Shown: positions 7,155-16,431, counted from the stretch's first letter. The stretch is DNA of 64,000 nucleotides from an uncultured Methanoregula sp. (GCF_963678795.1 NZ_OY787453.1:1426001-1490000), one strand, 5' to 3'. Notes: generated by a model not told the origin, from the letters alone. Translations and numbers: made by a program.

Positions 7155-8870
7155 TCAGGATTCGGGTTTCTGCCGTACCCTGTACTGCCCCTGCGGAATG
7201 TGAACTTCAAACCGGGCTCCTTTCTCCGGCACACCACATTCGCGGATGGTTATCCCGGTTATCGCCAGGATCTCCCAGATCAGGAAAAGCCCGAGGCCAT
7301 TATCCCTGCCAATGCCCCGCTGGAAAATCCGCTCTTTATCGGAATCGGGTATTCCAATGCCATTATCTTCATGGATAAGGGTGAGGCCATCCTTTGTTTC
7401 CTCATGCGAGACCCTTATCTTCGTGACATGTGCGCCATGCTGTATTGAATTATCGATAAGATTGAATGAAACCCGTTCGATTAACGGATCCCCGAATACC
7501 TCAATCTCATCCTGCATAATCTCAAGAGAGATACCATGGGATGCCATAATCGGGCGGAGCGAGTCGTAGGTGCGGTTGATATTGATCCACTGCGGAGGAC
7601 TGACACCAAGACTCTCGTAATCCCGTGCAAATTCAATCTGGTGCTGGATATTCAGAACTGCAATCTCCTGTTTTTTCAGCCATTCGCGGATTGCGGGATC
7701 ACTTTTTTCTTCCTGGGCAATTTCGATATTCAGGAGCAGGGCTGTCACCTGGTTCAGGATGTCGTGGCGGGTGAAACTGGAGAGCAGGTTGAGTTTCTCC
7801 CGTGCTGCAGCAAGTGCCATCTCGGTCTGGTTCTGGTTTGTGATATTGCGAACCAGGATAACACGCCCTTTGATCTCGTTACTACGGGTGCGCAGGGGGA
7901 CATATCGTAACTCGAAATATTCTTTTTTCCCATCAAGTTCGCGTTCTATGTCATGGATTTCCTCGACAGGTGCATGAACATTATTGCTTATGGGTAATCT
8001 GGGTGCAGGACATGACAGGACGTCCGTGAGGATGGTACCCAGTGCTTTTTCAAAGGGAAGATCCAAGAACCGTGCGGCCGGTGAGTTAAGATTGATGATA
8101 CGGTTCTCTGTATCAACAACGATAATCCCGTCGCTCATGTTCTCCAGGATCTGCTCATTGACCACAGGGGATATGTCGAAGAGCTGGAACCGGATCATGC
8201 CAAAGAGGATAATAAAACCGGATATCACAAGGGCAAACGGCGTGGGATCAATGAGGCCAACCGGACCTAACCTGAATACAAGGACAAGATTTGCCACAAG
8301 GGGAATCAAGGTTGCAATCAGGATCGTTATCACCTGGCGGCGGTATACCGGTGATGAGAAAATAAATCTCTGGAGTATCAGGAGGATGGTGAGGCAGATA
8401 AGGGTATAAGAATAGACCGCATGGAGCCAGAATGCAGGTCCGTAGGTAACAATATGAAAAGAGAACCCGCCAATGATCCTTTCCGAGACCGTTGAATAAA
8501 ACAGATGGTGAATTTCATTCGTTGCTACTGCGATGACCGTTATTATGGGAATGATACAGAGCAGTGCAATGTTTTTTCTCGTGATCCAGTCATCTTTGCC
8601 GATATACTCGAATGCAAAGAGCAGCCACGCGACCGGGATAATGGCCATTGCCGGATACTCGATGAGGATGGCAAGCATCTGGGTCTGAATGTCTGCACTC
8701 GAGAGTTCAAGCGCTGTACAGAATGCCCAGATACTACCGGCGATCATCAGGATAGAATAGGACCGGGCACAGATGCAGGACCGGTTAAACCATCCGGTAA
8801 TGCCGAGAATTGCGAGGATAAACCCGCATGTGATGCAGGGGATCAGGTAGGGGGAATATTGCCAGATCAT
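7155..8870 (-). CDS. Seven-TM PAS sensor histidine kinase
   Basis: 571 residues. The N-terminal 230 form seven hydrophobic segments of the histidine-kinase N-terminal 7TM type. A PAS domain follows (about 238-350), then a dimerisation helix with phospho-acceptor H369 in TRHDILNQ. The ATPase domain carries an N-box (NLIDNSIQHG, about 470-479), DNGIGIP (G1) and GLGLFLIWE (G2). This H-box/ATPase style is the archaeal type, shared with the large kinase at 29440-32889. It would autophosphorylate in response to a membrane or redox signal and pass the phosphate to a receiver; no partner receiver is adjacent. Transcribed alone. Confidence 0.9.
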   Translation of the reverse strand: MIWQYSPYLIPCITCGFILAILGITGWFNRSCICARSYSILMIAGSIWAFCTALELSSADIQTQMLAILIEYPAMAIIPVAWLLFAFEYIGKDDWITRKNIALLCIIPIITVIAVATNEIHHLFYSTVSERIIGGFSFHIVTYGPAFWLHAVYSYTLICLTILLILQRFIFSSPVYRRQVITILIATLIPLVANLVLVFRLGPVGLIDPTPFALVISGFIILFGMIRFQLFDISPVVNEQILENMSDGIIVVDTENRIINLNSPAARFLDLPFEKALGTILTDVLSCPAPRLPISNNVHAPVEEIHDIERELDGKKEYFELRYVPLRTRSNEIKGRVILVRNITNQNQTEMALAAAREKLNLLSSFTRHDILNQVTALLLNIEIAQEEKSDPAIREWLKKQEIAVLNIQHQIEFARDYESLGVSPPQWININRTYDSLRPIMASHGISLEIMQDEIEVFGDPLIERVSFNLIDNSIQHGAHVTKIRVSHEETKDGLTLIHEDNGIGIPDSDKERIFQRGIGRDNGLGLFLIWEILAITGITIRECGVPEKGARFEVHIPQGQYRVRQKPES

Positions 8871-9010
8871 ATTTATTACGCCGTGCTCATGGGAAACTTC
8901 TCTTAAACTGTACTAGAGCAATGGGCATATCTGCCGCGGTTATCTGGATATTCTGGTTACTATGCCAGAGTTGTCAGGACCCGGATGAACATCAGATACC
9001 GGTATATAAC

Positions 9011-9463
9011 TCACCGTTCGATCAGGTGAATCTGTTCATCGGTCTTTTTTGCCAGATCAGCGTTCCCCTGGAGACGGGCGACATCGGATATGGCTTCGAG
9101 CACATGGACAGATTCTTCAAGGAAGGAGAGCAGGTCGGCCGGGAAAACCTCGATCCCATATTCATCCTGCAGGAATGCTGCAATCTGGCGATGATCCAGT
9201 CCATTCTCCCGGAGTTCGATCACTTTCTTGGCAAATTTTTTCTCCGGGCACCCGCAGAGCGGGGCATCCCGGCAGTCACACCGGAGGAATTCATTGAAAA
9301 AAGCAAGGATCTGCTCCCTGACCGCATAATCGAGGGCATCATAATTGATATGCGAGCAGAGGGTTTCGAGCATATTTCCCGAGAACGCAAGCTCGGGCAG
9401 GCGATAGCCAGCGAGTCTTTCCAGTTTTTTTGCATTACGGAATCGTGCCCGGTCAGCAATCAA
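9011..9463 (-). CDS. Methanogen protein resembling DUF5814 (helicase-associated) region
   Basis: 150 residues, soluble. A cysteine cluster CDCRDAPLCGCPEKKFAK sits in the middle, and the C-terminal half is helical (LRENGLDHRQIAAFLQDEYGIEVFPADLLSFLEESV). I recall this arrangement from a domain found in methanogens at the end of some SF2 helicases (DUF5814), but here it is a stand-alone protein; treat the family as tentative. It overlaps the DUF2150 gene upstream by 4 bp (ATGA), so the two are co-translated. A metal-binding and possibly RNA-related role would be inference. Confidence 0.65.
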   Translation of the reverse strand: MIADRARFRNAKKLERLAGYRLPELAFSGNMLETLCSHINYDALDYAVREQILAFFNEFLRCDCRDAPLCGCPEKKFAKKVIELRENGLDHRQIAAFLQDEYGIEVFPADLLSFLEESVHVLEAISDVARLQGNADLAKKTDEQIHLIER

Positions 9464-10092
9464 TCGTCTTCTCCGGTGGACTCATCAAAATTCTTGAGCG
9501 ATGTCATGGCTTCGTTCATGCGCTCACATTCAATAAGCCATTCGTCAAAGAGGGTCGGGTTCTCAAGATCGTCTTTGACATATTTGCCGCAGCAGGCAGC
9601 GCCGTCAATGACACTGGCCCCGATATTGGCAGCGGATTCGAGTGCCAGTTCCATGTCCTTCTCGATCTGGTCACGGCCTTTCTTGACCAGCGTCTTGATA
9701 TCCTTGTCAAACTCCCCTTCCATATATTTCCGGCACCCGGCAAACAATGCCAGTTTTGGAAGCTGGAGAATCTCGACCATCTCTTCGAGATCTCCTTTCG
9801 GGGGAGCTGACATGACAATGGCCTCAATCTGGGAGAGCTTATCAAATGCCTCGTCCTTACTGAACCGTTTGTTCTGGAAGAGCTTGATGATCTTGAGTAC
9901 CGAGAGAGTGATATCAACTGAAAATCCATCAAGGATCCTGAAGCCCTCGGGCAGCTCTTCGCTCTTGGGATCAACATCGAAACTTGATTCAGAGAGAGTC
10001 TTGAGCCAGTTATCCCAGCGTTCCTGGTTATAGAATATGTAGAACAACTTGAGCGGTTCTTCTTCAATTTTCTTTGTCGCCTTTTTCGCCAT
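9460..10092 (-). CDS. DUF2150 family archaeal protein
   Basis: 210 residues with no signal or membrane helix. The lysine-rich start MAKKATKKIEEEP leads to a helical body (LFYIFYNQERWDNWLKTL, FSVDITLSVLKIIKLFQNKRFSKDEAFDKL) and ends DESTGEDD. It matches my recollection of DUF2150, a conserved euryarchaeal family of unknown function. A conserved CC pair (AACCGKYV) is visible. First gene of a two-gene operon with the Cys-cluster protein downstream. Function is not known. Confidence 0.75.
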   Translation of the reverse strand: MAKKATKKIEEEPLKLFYIFYNQERWDNWLKTLSESSFDVDPKSEELPEGFRILDGFSVDITLSVLKIIKLFQNKRFSKDEAFDKLSQIEAIVMSAPPKGDLEEMVEILQLPKLALFAGCRKYMEGEFDKDIKTLVKKGRDQIEKDMELALESAANIGASVIDGAACCGKYVKDDLENPTLFDEWLIECERMNEAMTSLKNFDESTGEDD

Positions 10093-10225
10093 TTCAGTAC
10101 ACTATTCTTTCTCCCGATTAAAGTATTTCGTTCATGGAAGGAGAAACCCAGGGATCGAAAGGAAGAAGTCCGGATCCTCTCCCGCGAACGGTTATCTCTC
10201 ATGAATAGCAATAATTAGAGAGACA

Positions 10226-11446
10226 ATGATACCAGCGGATAAGGGGAAGCACTCAGAATTTCGGGAGGATATTCTCGTCATGGCGCGGTACGGGGAGCTC
10301 TTCCTCAAGAGTGAACCGGTAAAACGCCATTTTATCGGGATGCTCCTGCGCAATATCCGCAAAGCTCTTGGCGCTTCAGGTATCACCTGCCGGTATGAAA
10401 CGCCCCGGGGAAGGATCCTGATCTATGGTGACGAAGCAAAAAAGACTGCAGCGATCGTATCCCGGATTTTCGGGATCGTTGATGTGAGTATCTGCCACCG
10501 GTCAACAAACTCCCTGCAGGACCTGTCAGAGGCTGCCCTCTCTCTTGCAAAAGTCCGTCTTTCTGCTGGTATGAGTTTTGCAGTACGGGCAAAACGCCAG
10601 CACAAGACCGGGCTGACCAGCCAGGAGCTGGGGACTGAGATCGGATCATGGGTTTTCGATCATATCCCGGGCCTTGTGGTGGACCTCGATACTCCGGATT
10701 ACGAGATCTTTGTTGAGGTGCGGGATTTTGGTGGGCTTGTGTATGATGAACGTATACCCGGGCCCGGTGGTCTGCCCTGGGGAACGCAGGGCAGGGTCCT
10801 GGTATTGCTTTCAGCGGGCATCGACTCTCCCGTTGCCTCATGGCTCTCGATGAAACGCGGCTGCGAGATCACCCACCTGTACCTGGATGCCGGTCGGTGG
10901 GCAGGAAATGACGTGACGACGGCTGCAATCGACAACCACCGGAAACTCTCGTTCTGGTGTGCCGGAAACCCGGTATCCCTCGTAATCGGTGACAGCGAGG
11001 AATTGTTTGACCGGATGAGCGAGCTGAAGATCCCGCCGCGTTACCGCTGCGTTATCTGCAAGCGGTTCATGCAGAAAGTTGCCGGACGGCTGATGGAGCA
11101 TGAAGGAGCGCTCGCGGTAGTGACCGGGGAAAATCTCGGGCAGGTTGCATCCCAGACGCTCGCAAACCTTGGCGTGATTGCCGAGGCCGTGACGGCCCCG
11201 GTCCTTCGTCCGCTCATCACGTACGATAAGGAAGAAACCATAACAATTGCACGCAGGATCGGTACGTTCGAGAAGAATCCCGGGGATCTTGCCTGCCGTG
11301 CGGTTCCGAATATGCCGGCAACAGCTGCTGTCCTTGACGAAGTACATGAGATCGAGCAGAAGATGCGAATCGGGGAGATTGTCCTTTGTACCTGCTCGAA
11401 ACTGAAATTTGTTACCGCGCTTGACGGGAAGATTGTGGAAAAATAG
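10226..11446 (+). CDS. thiI: tRNA 4-thiouridine synthase / thiamine thiazole sulfurtransferase ThiI
   Basis: 406 residues. It has an N-terminal ferredoxin-like region and a THUMP domain (about 60-170), then a PP-loop ATPase domain with the signature SAGIDSP at 196-202. CVICKRFM near 270 is the usual Cys motif of the family, and there is no C-terminal rhodanese domain. It adenylates U8 of tRNA and inserts sulfur; in methanogens lacking a rhodanese domain, sulfide or another carrier supplies the sulfur. GAGAG precedes ATG 10226. The stop codon TAG (11444-11446) is made of two native bases plus the first base of an inserted MITE, so the protein end is unchanged. Confidence 0.92.
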   Translation: MIPADKGKHSEFREDILVMARYGELFLKSEPVKRHFIGMLLRNIRKALGASGITCRYETPRGRILIYGDEAKKTAAIVSRIFGIVDVSICHRSTNSLQDLSEAALSLAKVRLSAGMSFAVRAKRQHKTGLTSQELGTEIGSWVFDHIPGLVVDLDTPDYEIFVEVRDFGGLVYDERIPGPGGLPWGTQGRVLVLLSAGIDSPVASWLSMKRGCEITHLYLDAGRWAGNDVTTAAIDNHRKLSFWCAGNPVSLVIGDSEELFDRMSELKIPPRYRCVICKRFMQKVAGRLMEHEGALAVVTGENLGQVASQTLANLGVIAEAVTAPVLRPLITYDKEETITIARRIGTFEKNPGDLACRAVPNMPATAAVLDEVHEIEQKMRIGEIVLCTCSKLKFVTALDGKIVEK

Positions 11447-11707
11447 ACTCTGTTGAAATCCTCTTTTTTTGTTTATTCGCGTATTCTCTTCTAAATGTTA
11501 GGAGCGTGACCCCCTCTCTCCCCCAGAGGGGAAAGCAGCCCAAGGGGAGCATCCCCTTAACCCCCGCCCATCCGTTTTTGGGCTTTTATTCAACCATCGG
11601 AGTGAATATCATTCCTGGGGATGCCTCTAGCGTGCGGGGGCGGAAGCATGATGTGCTGGAGCCCCGGGGAGCGACTGCCTGTTTCTCTTAAGGATTTCAA
11701 CAGAGCC
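11446..11707. mobile_element. IS6-like MITE (262 bp) inserted on the thiI stop codon
   Basis: 17-bp terminal inverted repeats: left GACTCTGTTGAAATCCT (11446-11462) and right GGCTCTGTTGAAATCCT on the complementary strand (11691-11707), with one mismatch. An 8-bp target duplication GAAAAATA flanks it (11438-11445 and 11708-11715). The element has no transposase; its only ORF (11506-11691) is short and lacks support. A TIR starting GGCTCTGTTG with 8-bp duplications is characteristic of the IS6 family. The interior is unusually GC-rich, with runs such as CCCCTCTCTCCCCC and GGGGAGCATCCCC. Confidence 0.85.
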
Positions 11708-11769
11708 GAAAAATAGTAATATTCCATTCCCAGACCCGCGATGACCCGGGAACGTTTTTTAATAATTCG

Positions 11770-13311
11770 TCAGAGCAAATTCTGGGCAGTTTTGATAACC
11801 GTCTTTATCGCTTTTACCCGGGCATACCATTTCTCATCCGATTCAATAACTGTCCAGGGTGCAACATCCGTACTTGTCCGGGCCAGCATCTCGTCAACAG
11901 CTTCCTCGTAATGGTCCCATTTATCCCTGTTCCTCCAGTCGTCTTCAGTTATCTTGTAAATTTTCAGGGGATCATTTGCCCGCTGCTGGAACCTCTTAAG
12001 CTGTTCATCCTTGCTGATCTCGAGCCAGAATTTTACGATCCCGCCACCGGAAGAGTAGATAAAATCCTCTTCCATCTCATTAATCTCCTGGTAAGCCCGC
12101 TGCCATTCGGGTTCAGAGCAGAACCCCTCTACCCGTTCGACAAGCACTCTCCCGTACCAGCTCCGGTCAAAGATTGCAATATCCCCGCCGGGAGGAAAGT
12201 GCTTGATGAACCGTCGGAGGTAATGATACTGGCTCTCGTGGCTGGTAGGTGCTGATATAGGAACTACATAATAGCCCAACGGGTTCATGAACCTTGTAAG
12301 CCGGGTTATGTTTCCTCCTTTTCCAGCAGCATCCCAGCCCTCATATGCTATCATCAGAGGGATCTTTCTTTTGAAGAGAAGGTAATGCAACTCCAGCATC
12401 TCGATCTGGAGGTTATTGAGCGTCTGCTGGCATTCTTCCCGGGTATATTCATTATATGGTTTGGATCGTCTTTCGACCGGGTTTTTCTTTGATTTGGCAG
12501 GTTCTTTTTGCCGGGATTTCCTGGATTTTGTGTCTTTTGCTGCTTCGACAACTTTTTCCAGGTTTTTTACTATGGTTGAATATATTTTCAGGATCGTGTA
12601 TTTCCTATCGGTCGCTTCAACAACCGTCCATGGAGCATAATCCGTATTGGTTTTATTGATAAAATCATTGATGAGAGGAAATGAATCATCATAATGACGG
12701 TGTACATTCCAGATGGATGGTGTCACCAGCCATGCCGTGAGGGGATTGCGCTCCCGCTCCTCCAGGCGCAGTTTCTGTTCTTCCTTGGAGATATGTAAAA
12801 AAAATTTGAGAATGACCGTGCCGTTATCATGCAGCTGACGTTCAAAACGGTTGATCTGGTCTTCCGGCCCTTTGAGGGATTTCTGCCACGTGTGTTTCTG
12901 CATCTCTTCTGATATGGCCCTGCTGTACCAGCTCCTTGCAAAGAGTGCGATACGGCCCTGAGGAGGAGTACGGAGCCAGAATCTCCAGAGGAACGGACGT
13001 GCCCGCTCTTCTTCTGAGGCCCTCTCAATCGCATGGAGGGCAAAACCGCGGGGGTCAAGTGCCTGGACGATCTCATGGACCGCCATCGTGATACCGGCTG
13101 CATTCCAGCCTTCAATTACAATAATGGTTGGTATATTCTGATCGCGGAATGCCCGCTGGAGTATGCCCAGACGCTCTTGTAATGACGTGAGAGTTTTATC
13201 AAATGTACTCTCATCCGCAGTTTTTGTAAGATCAACTTTTCCCAGCATGATTGCAAAACTCCCAAAACGATTCAGGCTGATCAGATTCTGTTCATCCGAT
13301 TCGTAGGACAT
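11770..13311 (-). CDS. Two-domain PPK2 (polyphosphate:AMP phosphotransferase type)
   Basis: 513 residues made of two PPK2 domains joined by a Lys-rich linker (about 255-290). The second domain has an intact Walker A (EGWDAAGKGGNI) and a lid/catalytic motif DRSWYGRVLVERVEGF. The first domain has the degenerate GWNAAGITMA and ARSWYSRAI. This tandem layout with a worn first half is that of class II PPK2, which phosphorylates AMP to ADP with polyphosphate. It would link stored polyphosphate to adenylate pools; ppk1 and ppx lie at the other end of the window. Single gene on the minus strand, starting just after a short AT-rich spacer. Confidence 0.88.
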   Translation of the reverse strand: MSYESDEQNLISLNRFGSFAIMLGKVDLTKTADESTFDKTLTSLQERLGILQRAFRDQNIPTIIVIEGWNAAGITMAVHEIVQALDPRGFALHAIERASEEERARPFLWRFWLRTPPQGRIALFARSWYSRAISEEMQKHTWQKSLKGPEDQINRFERQLHDNGTVILKFFLHISKEEQKLRLEERERNPLTAWLVTPSIWNVHRHYDDSFPLINDFINKTNTDYAPWTVVEATDRKYTILKIYSTIVKNLEKVVEAAKDTKSRKSRQKEPAKSKKNPVERRSKPYNEYTREECQQTLNNLQIEMLELHYLLFKRKIPLMIAYEGWDAAGKGGNITRLTRFMNPLGYYVVPISAPTSHESQYHYLRRFIKHFPPGGDIAIFDRSWYGRVLVERVEGFCSEPEWQRAYQEINEMEEDFIYSSGGGIVKFWLEISKDEQLKRFQQRANDPLKIYKITEDDWRNRDKWDHYEEAVDEMLARTSTDVAPWTVIESDEKWYARVKAIKTVIKTAQNLL

Positions 13312-13428
13312 AGGGGTAAATAATCTTACCTGCCAAAAATGCGTGGGGGAACATATTATCGTTTTCTTAAACCCTAAAAAAGTCTGAAGATTCTATAGCC
13401 GGCAACGGTATTCGGGTATTATCATGAA

Positions 13429-14610
13429 TTATCGGGTAACTGCGAGACCATTTTCCAAGGCGATATCAACAAATGCATTTCCGAGATATTCCGCTTGGCT
13501 GCGGGTCATGCCATAGGTATTGAATTTCCAGATCTTTGTTGCCCCGGGAATCAGGCCAGTTACTCCTTTTTCCGCAAGAGCGCTTGAAAAATAGAATCCC
13601 CGCTTCTTATGGGATTCCGCAGCCTTGTCAAACGATGCAATCGTATCAATCCTGGTCATCGTGTGTTTCCGGGGGAATTCCGAAAGGATTTTTGTCCCGT
13701 CAATGGACCGGAGTGCATCGAGGACAATCCGGTTGTTCTCCAGTTCCTTCTCGAAATGTTTCACACGCTCTTTTACGTGCGGGAATGAAGCCATCATTCC
13801 CACGAGGGTTGCACCCATGAGCGTGCAGCCCATCATCTCTGGCTCCTTGATCCCGAATTTGCGCTTCGTTACGTCCCCCACGATCTCCGTTGTCCTGAAC
13901 ACTTCTGCAGCCCGCTCTTTTGTTGCAGCAAGGATGCCGGAAGGTGCCGGCGCTGCCATACTCTTGTGCCCTGAGCCAACGATGAAATCCACGCCAAGCG
14001 TTTTCCCGTCAACGGGAAGAGTGCCTACGGTATATGCACCATTATACAGGATCGGAACATCGTACTGGCGGGTCACTTTGGCAATTGACGCAATATCATG
14101 CATGTTGCCGTACTGGTAATCGACATGGTCGATGAAGGCAAGAACGGGTGGTCTGCCGAACTCGCGCTTGATCTCCTCGATCTTTGCTGCAGTTGCATCG
14201 GCAGTGATCATTTTATTGCTGTCGGCCGGAATCTCGCGGGGAATTCCCCCGGATTCCTCGACGGCAAGAAATTCAGTATAATGGGAGAGCGAAGTCAGAA
14301 GAACCGGGTCGCCTTTATGTACGTACGTGTGGGCAACGGCCTGAAATCCCCTGCGGGCACCCGGTACGGTCCTGACCGAATCCATGCTGAGCCAGGAAGC
14401 AACATCCTTGTGGAATTCTGCTATCGGAGGTTTACTGATGTAGTCGAGACGGTTGGGTTTACGACAATTGTCACAGACCGAGTACCCGTCACCATATGCC
14501 ATGACCGCTTTCATGGCATCGGCTGTGAGACGGCCACCAGCCTGGATCGGATCGATGTTGATAAAAAGTTCGTCTACCTGCCGCGCTTCTATCCCGTTGC
14601 CACATCTCAT
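13429..14610 (-). CDS. pscS: O-phosphoseryl-tRNA:Cys-tRNA synthase (SepCysS)
   Basis: 393-residue PLP enzyme that converts phosphoseryl-tRNA(Cys) to cysteinyl-tRNA(Cys). The PLP lysine is K216 in SGHKSMAAPAPSG. The three cysteines known to be essential in the family are visible: C46 and C49 in SVCDNCRKP, and C262 in MMGCTLMGA. Length is normal. This is the tRNA-dependent cysteine route of methanogens, working with phosphoseryl-tRNA synthetase (SepRS), which is not in the window. It overlaps a 60-residue upstream ORF by 4 bp (ATGA), implying coupled translation. Confidence 0.95.
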   Translation of the reverse strand: MRCGNGIEARQVDELFINIDPIQAGGRLTADAMKAVMAYGDGYSVCDNCRKPNRLDYISKPPIAEFHKDVASWLSMDSVRTVPGARRGFQAVAHTYVHKGDPVLLTSLSHYTEFLAVEESGGIPREIPADSNKMITADATAAKIEEIKREFGRPPVLAFIDHVDYQYGNMHDIASIAKVTRQYDVPILYNGAYTVGTLPVDGKTLGVDFIVGSGHKSMAAPAPSGILAATKERAAEVFRTTEIVGDVTKRKFGIKEPEMMGCTLMGATLVGMMASFPHVKERVKHFEKELENNRIVLDALRSIDGTKILSEFPRKHTMTRIDTIASFDKAAESHKKRGFYFSSALAEKGVTGLIPGATKIWKFNTYGMTRSQAEYLGNAFVDIALENGLAVTR

Positions 14611-14789
14611 TTCAGCATCTCCTGCCTGAGCGATGCAACCTGCCGTTCAAGATTCTCGAGCAGTCGTGCTGCCTCGGCCCTCTGGCGGGTATCAAGGATA
14701 TGGGTTGGCGCGGTTTCCCGGAACAGAACCCTGAGATCTGTGAGCGTATAGATCGCCTGGAAGGTCATATCGACGGCCCGTTTCGACAT
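14607..14789 (-). CDS. Small helical protein translationally coupled to SepCysS
   Basis: 60 residues. The first half TFQAIYTLTDLRVLFRETAPTH is followed by a strongly helical, coiled-coil-like tail (RAEAARLLENLERQVASLRQEM). It is predicted to be soluble. Its stop overlaps the SepCysS start codon by 4 bp. The family is not recognised. In class I methanogens a third protein, SepCysE, tethers SepRS to SepCysS through a helical domain; this small partner could play a similar role here, but no sequence similarity was tested. Confidence 0.7.
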   Translation of the reverse strand: MSKRAVDMTFQAIYTLTDLRVLFRETAPTHILDTRQRAEAARLLENLERQVASLRQEMLK

Positions 14790-14985
14790 TATATCACCAT
14801 ACTAATTGTGGAAGGCTATGAATTAATTAAACGCTTGCAAAAAAGGTTTTGAAAAACCGGAATCCTGCAGCGCCGCGACCCTGGTATCTCCATTGTGAAT
14901 TAACAAAAATGCTGAAAAACCCTGTCATTCTGAACCTTTGAAAAAACTGCTGTATCAAAAAACCTGAGATAAAAAAGAGAACTGG

Positions 14986-15747
14986 TTATTTCAGGTTTTT
15001 GATAACAAGATTTGCTGCATGTTCCCCGGAGAGGAGCATGCCCCCGAAAACCGGGCCCATCCGGCTCTCGCCCGCAACAGCATTTGCCGCCATGCCGGCT
15101 ACTATAAGTCCCGGGTAAATTTCACGGGTATGGCGCAGGATATGGGATTCTGCACGGTCGGCCCACATGAAACTCTCTCCCTTGACTTCGAGGTCTCCAC
15201 CTTTTCTCTCGACAAGCCTTGCAACAACAGCATCGTGGCCGGTCGCATCTACGGTATACCGGCAACCCATAACGAGTGGATCAACATGGAGTTTTCCCAT
15301 CTCCACCGCAGTCCAGTTGATGACAAGACCGCTGATGCGTTTGTCGGCCTTTATCATGACATCTTCGACAGAAGTGAGATTGAAAAATTCGGCCCCGGCA
15401 TCACAGGCTGCTGCTGTGAGCTTGGAAACGGTCTCAACCGATTTGGCAACGTAATATCCGGGCTTATACTGCACGGATCCTATATGAAAACGCTCAAGGA
15501 GGCGATGCGCCTCTTCCTGCACAACGATACGCGGGAACATCATTCCGCCGCCCCACATACCCCCTCCAATCGAGAGTTTCTTCTCAATGACCCCCACCTT
15601 CAGATTTTTTCCGGCAAGGATGGCTGCACAGGTAAGGCCTGCCGGTCCGCCGCCAACTACTGCGACATCGAGTTCCATATGATCGATAAGCACATTCATC
15701 TGGGACGAAAGAATTGCCCTGCTGATAGTAATTTCATCGAGTTCCAT
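14986..15747 (-). CDS. thi4: Thiamine thiazole synthase Thi4 (archaeal, His type)
   Basis: 253 residues. The Rossmann motif VVGGGPAGLT (30-39) binds dinucleotide, GGGMWGGGMMFPR is the family's glycine-rich loop, and SRMGPVFGGML lies near the C-terminus. At the position of the sulfur-donating Cys of yeast Thi4 this protein has H154 (GKLHVDP), as in the Methanocaldococcus enzyme. By analogy it would use sulfide catalytically instead of sacrificing its own cysteine. It makes the thiazole of thiamine from NAD and glycine. It lies 84 bp downstream of thiN on the same strand, a probable operon. Start ATG 15747; MNVLIDH (internal ATG) is less likely. Confidence 0.92.
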   Translation of the reverse strand: MELDEITISRAILSSQMNVLIDHMELDVAVVGGGPAGLTCAAILAGKNLKVGVIEKKLSIGGGMWGGGMMFPRIVVQEEAHRLLERFHIGSVQYKPGYYVAKSVETVSKLTAAACDAGAEFFNLTSVEDVMIKADKRISGLVINWTAVEMGKLHVDPLVMGCRYTVDATGHDAVVARLVERKGGDLEVKGESFMWADRAESHILRHTREIYPGLIVAGMAANAVAGESRMGPVFGGMLLSGEHAANLVIKNLK

Positions 15748-15831
15748 GATTCTGGTTCTCCAGTGTCATCTTCAGGCCGGTATTCTGCACTGCACTCTTT
15801 CCAGAAAATCAGGAGAGTTTTTGGAGATGGA

Positions 15832-16431
15832 TCAGGTATCTCTCTGTGCCCATGCATGGGCGATCCCGCAGAGTTCCCGGGCTGTATGTACTGGTTCCTG
15901 ACCCACGATAATGCAAACGGGTTCCTTTCCCATTCCTCCGGCATCGCAGATGACCTTCGGTACATGTCCTCCGGCCATCCGGACAGCATGCCCGGCTTTC
16001 CACATCATAGAATTCCCCTCCTCGTTCCGGGTTTTGGCGGGTTCATGATTACGATCAATTCTGACGATTGTCCAATCGACATGTGAACAATATTCTTCAA
16101 GCCAGATGGTAATGGCAGGGTTGTTGGAAAAATTGATTGCGGCCCTGATCTGCGGATGGGTTTTCATTAGATAGATTATGAACCGGGCAAGGTGGCTGGA
16201 AGCCCCGAACCGGATGTTTCCGGCAGCTTTTGGCATCCCATTTACAACCGTCAGCCTCCCGTCAACGGCAAGTACGTCCCGATGGTCCCGTGCATGGACA
16301 CGTGCAAACACAAGATTGGTCCTGACTTCGGGTATTAGCAAAGAGAGATCTTTGCATTGTTCCAGACGTTCGAGAGCAATCATCATCCTGCCTAACATCT
16401 CTATGTCTTCAAATGATTCGTTATCTGTCAT
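15832..16431 (-). CDS. ThiN-domain thiamine-phosphate synthase family protein
   Basis: 199 residues. Residues about 30-195 match the ThiN domain that, fused to ThiD in many archaea, condenses the pyrimidine and thiazole phosphates. Visible hallmarks are AAGNIRFGASSHLARFI and ICDAGGMGKEPVCIIVG. Here it is not fused to ThiD and has only a short N-terminal extension. Stand-alone ThiN may be the enzyme or, in ThiR-type proteins, a sensor; no clear DNA-binding domain is present here, so the enzymatic role is favoured. Immediately upstream of thi4 on the same strand, so the pair likely supplies thiamine together. Confidence 0.85.
   Translation of the reverse strand: MTDNESFEDIEMLGRMMIALERLEQCKDLSLLIPEVRTNLVFARVHARDHRDVLAVDGRLTVVNGMPKAAGNIRFGASSHLARFIIYLMKTHPQIRAAINFSNNPAITIWLEEYCSHVDWTIVRIDRNHEPAKTRNEEGNSMMWKAGHAVRMAGGHVPKVICDAGGMGKEPVCIIVGQEPVHTARELCGIAHAWAQRDT

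Noticed and set aside
11506..11691. 61-codon ORF inside the MITE
   Set aside because: The frame lies inside a transposase-less element, has no start signal and no family similarity; codon use is erratic.
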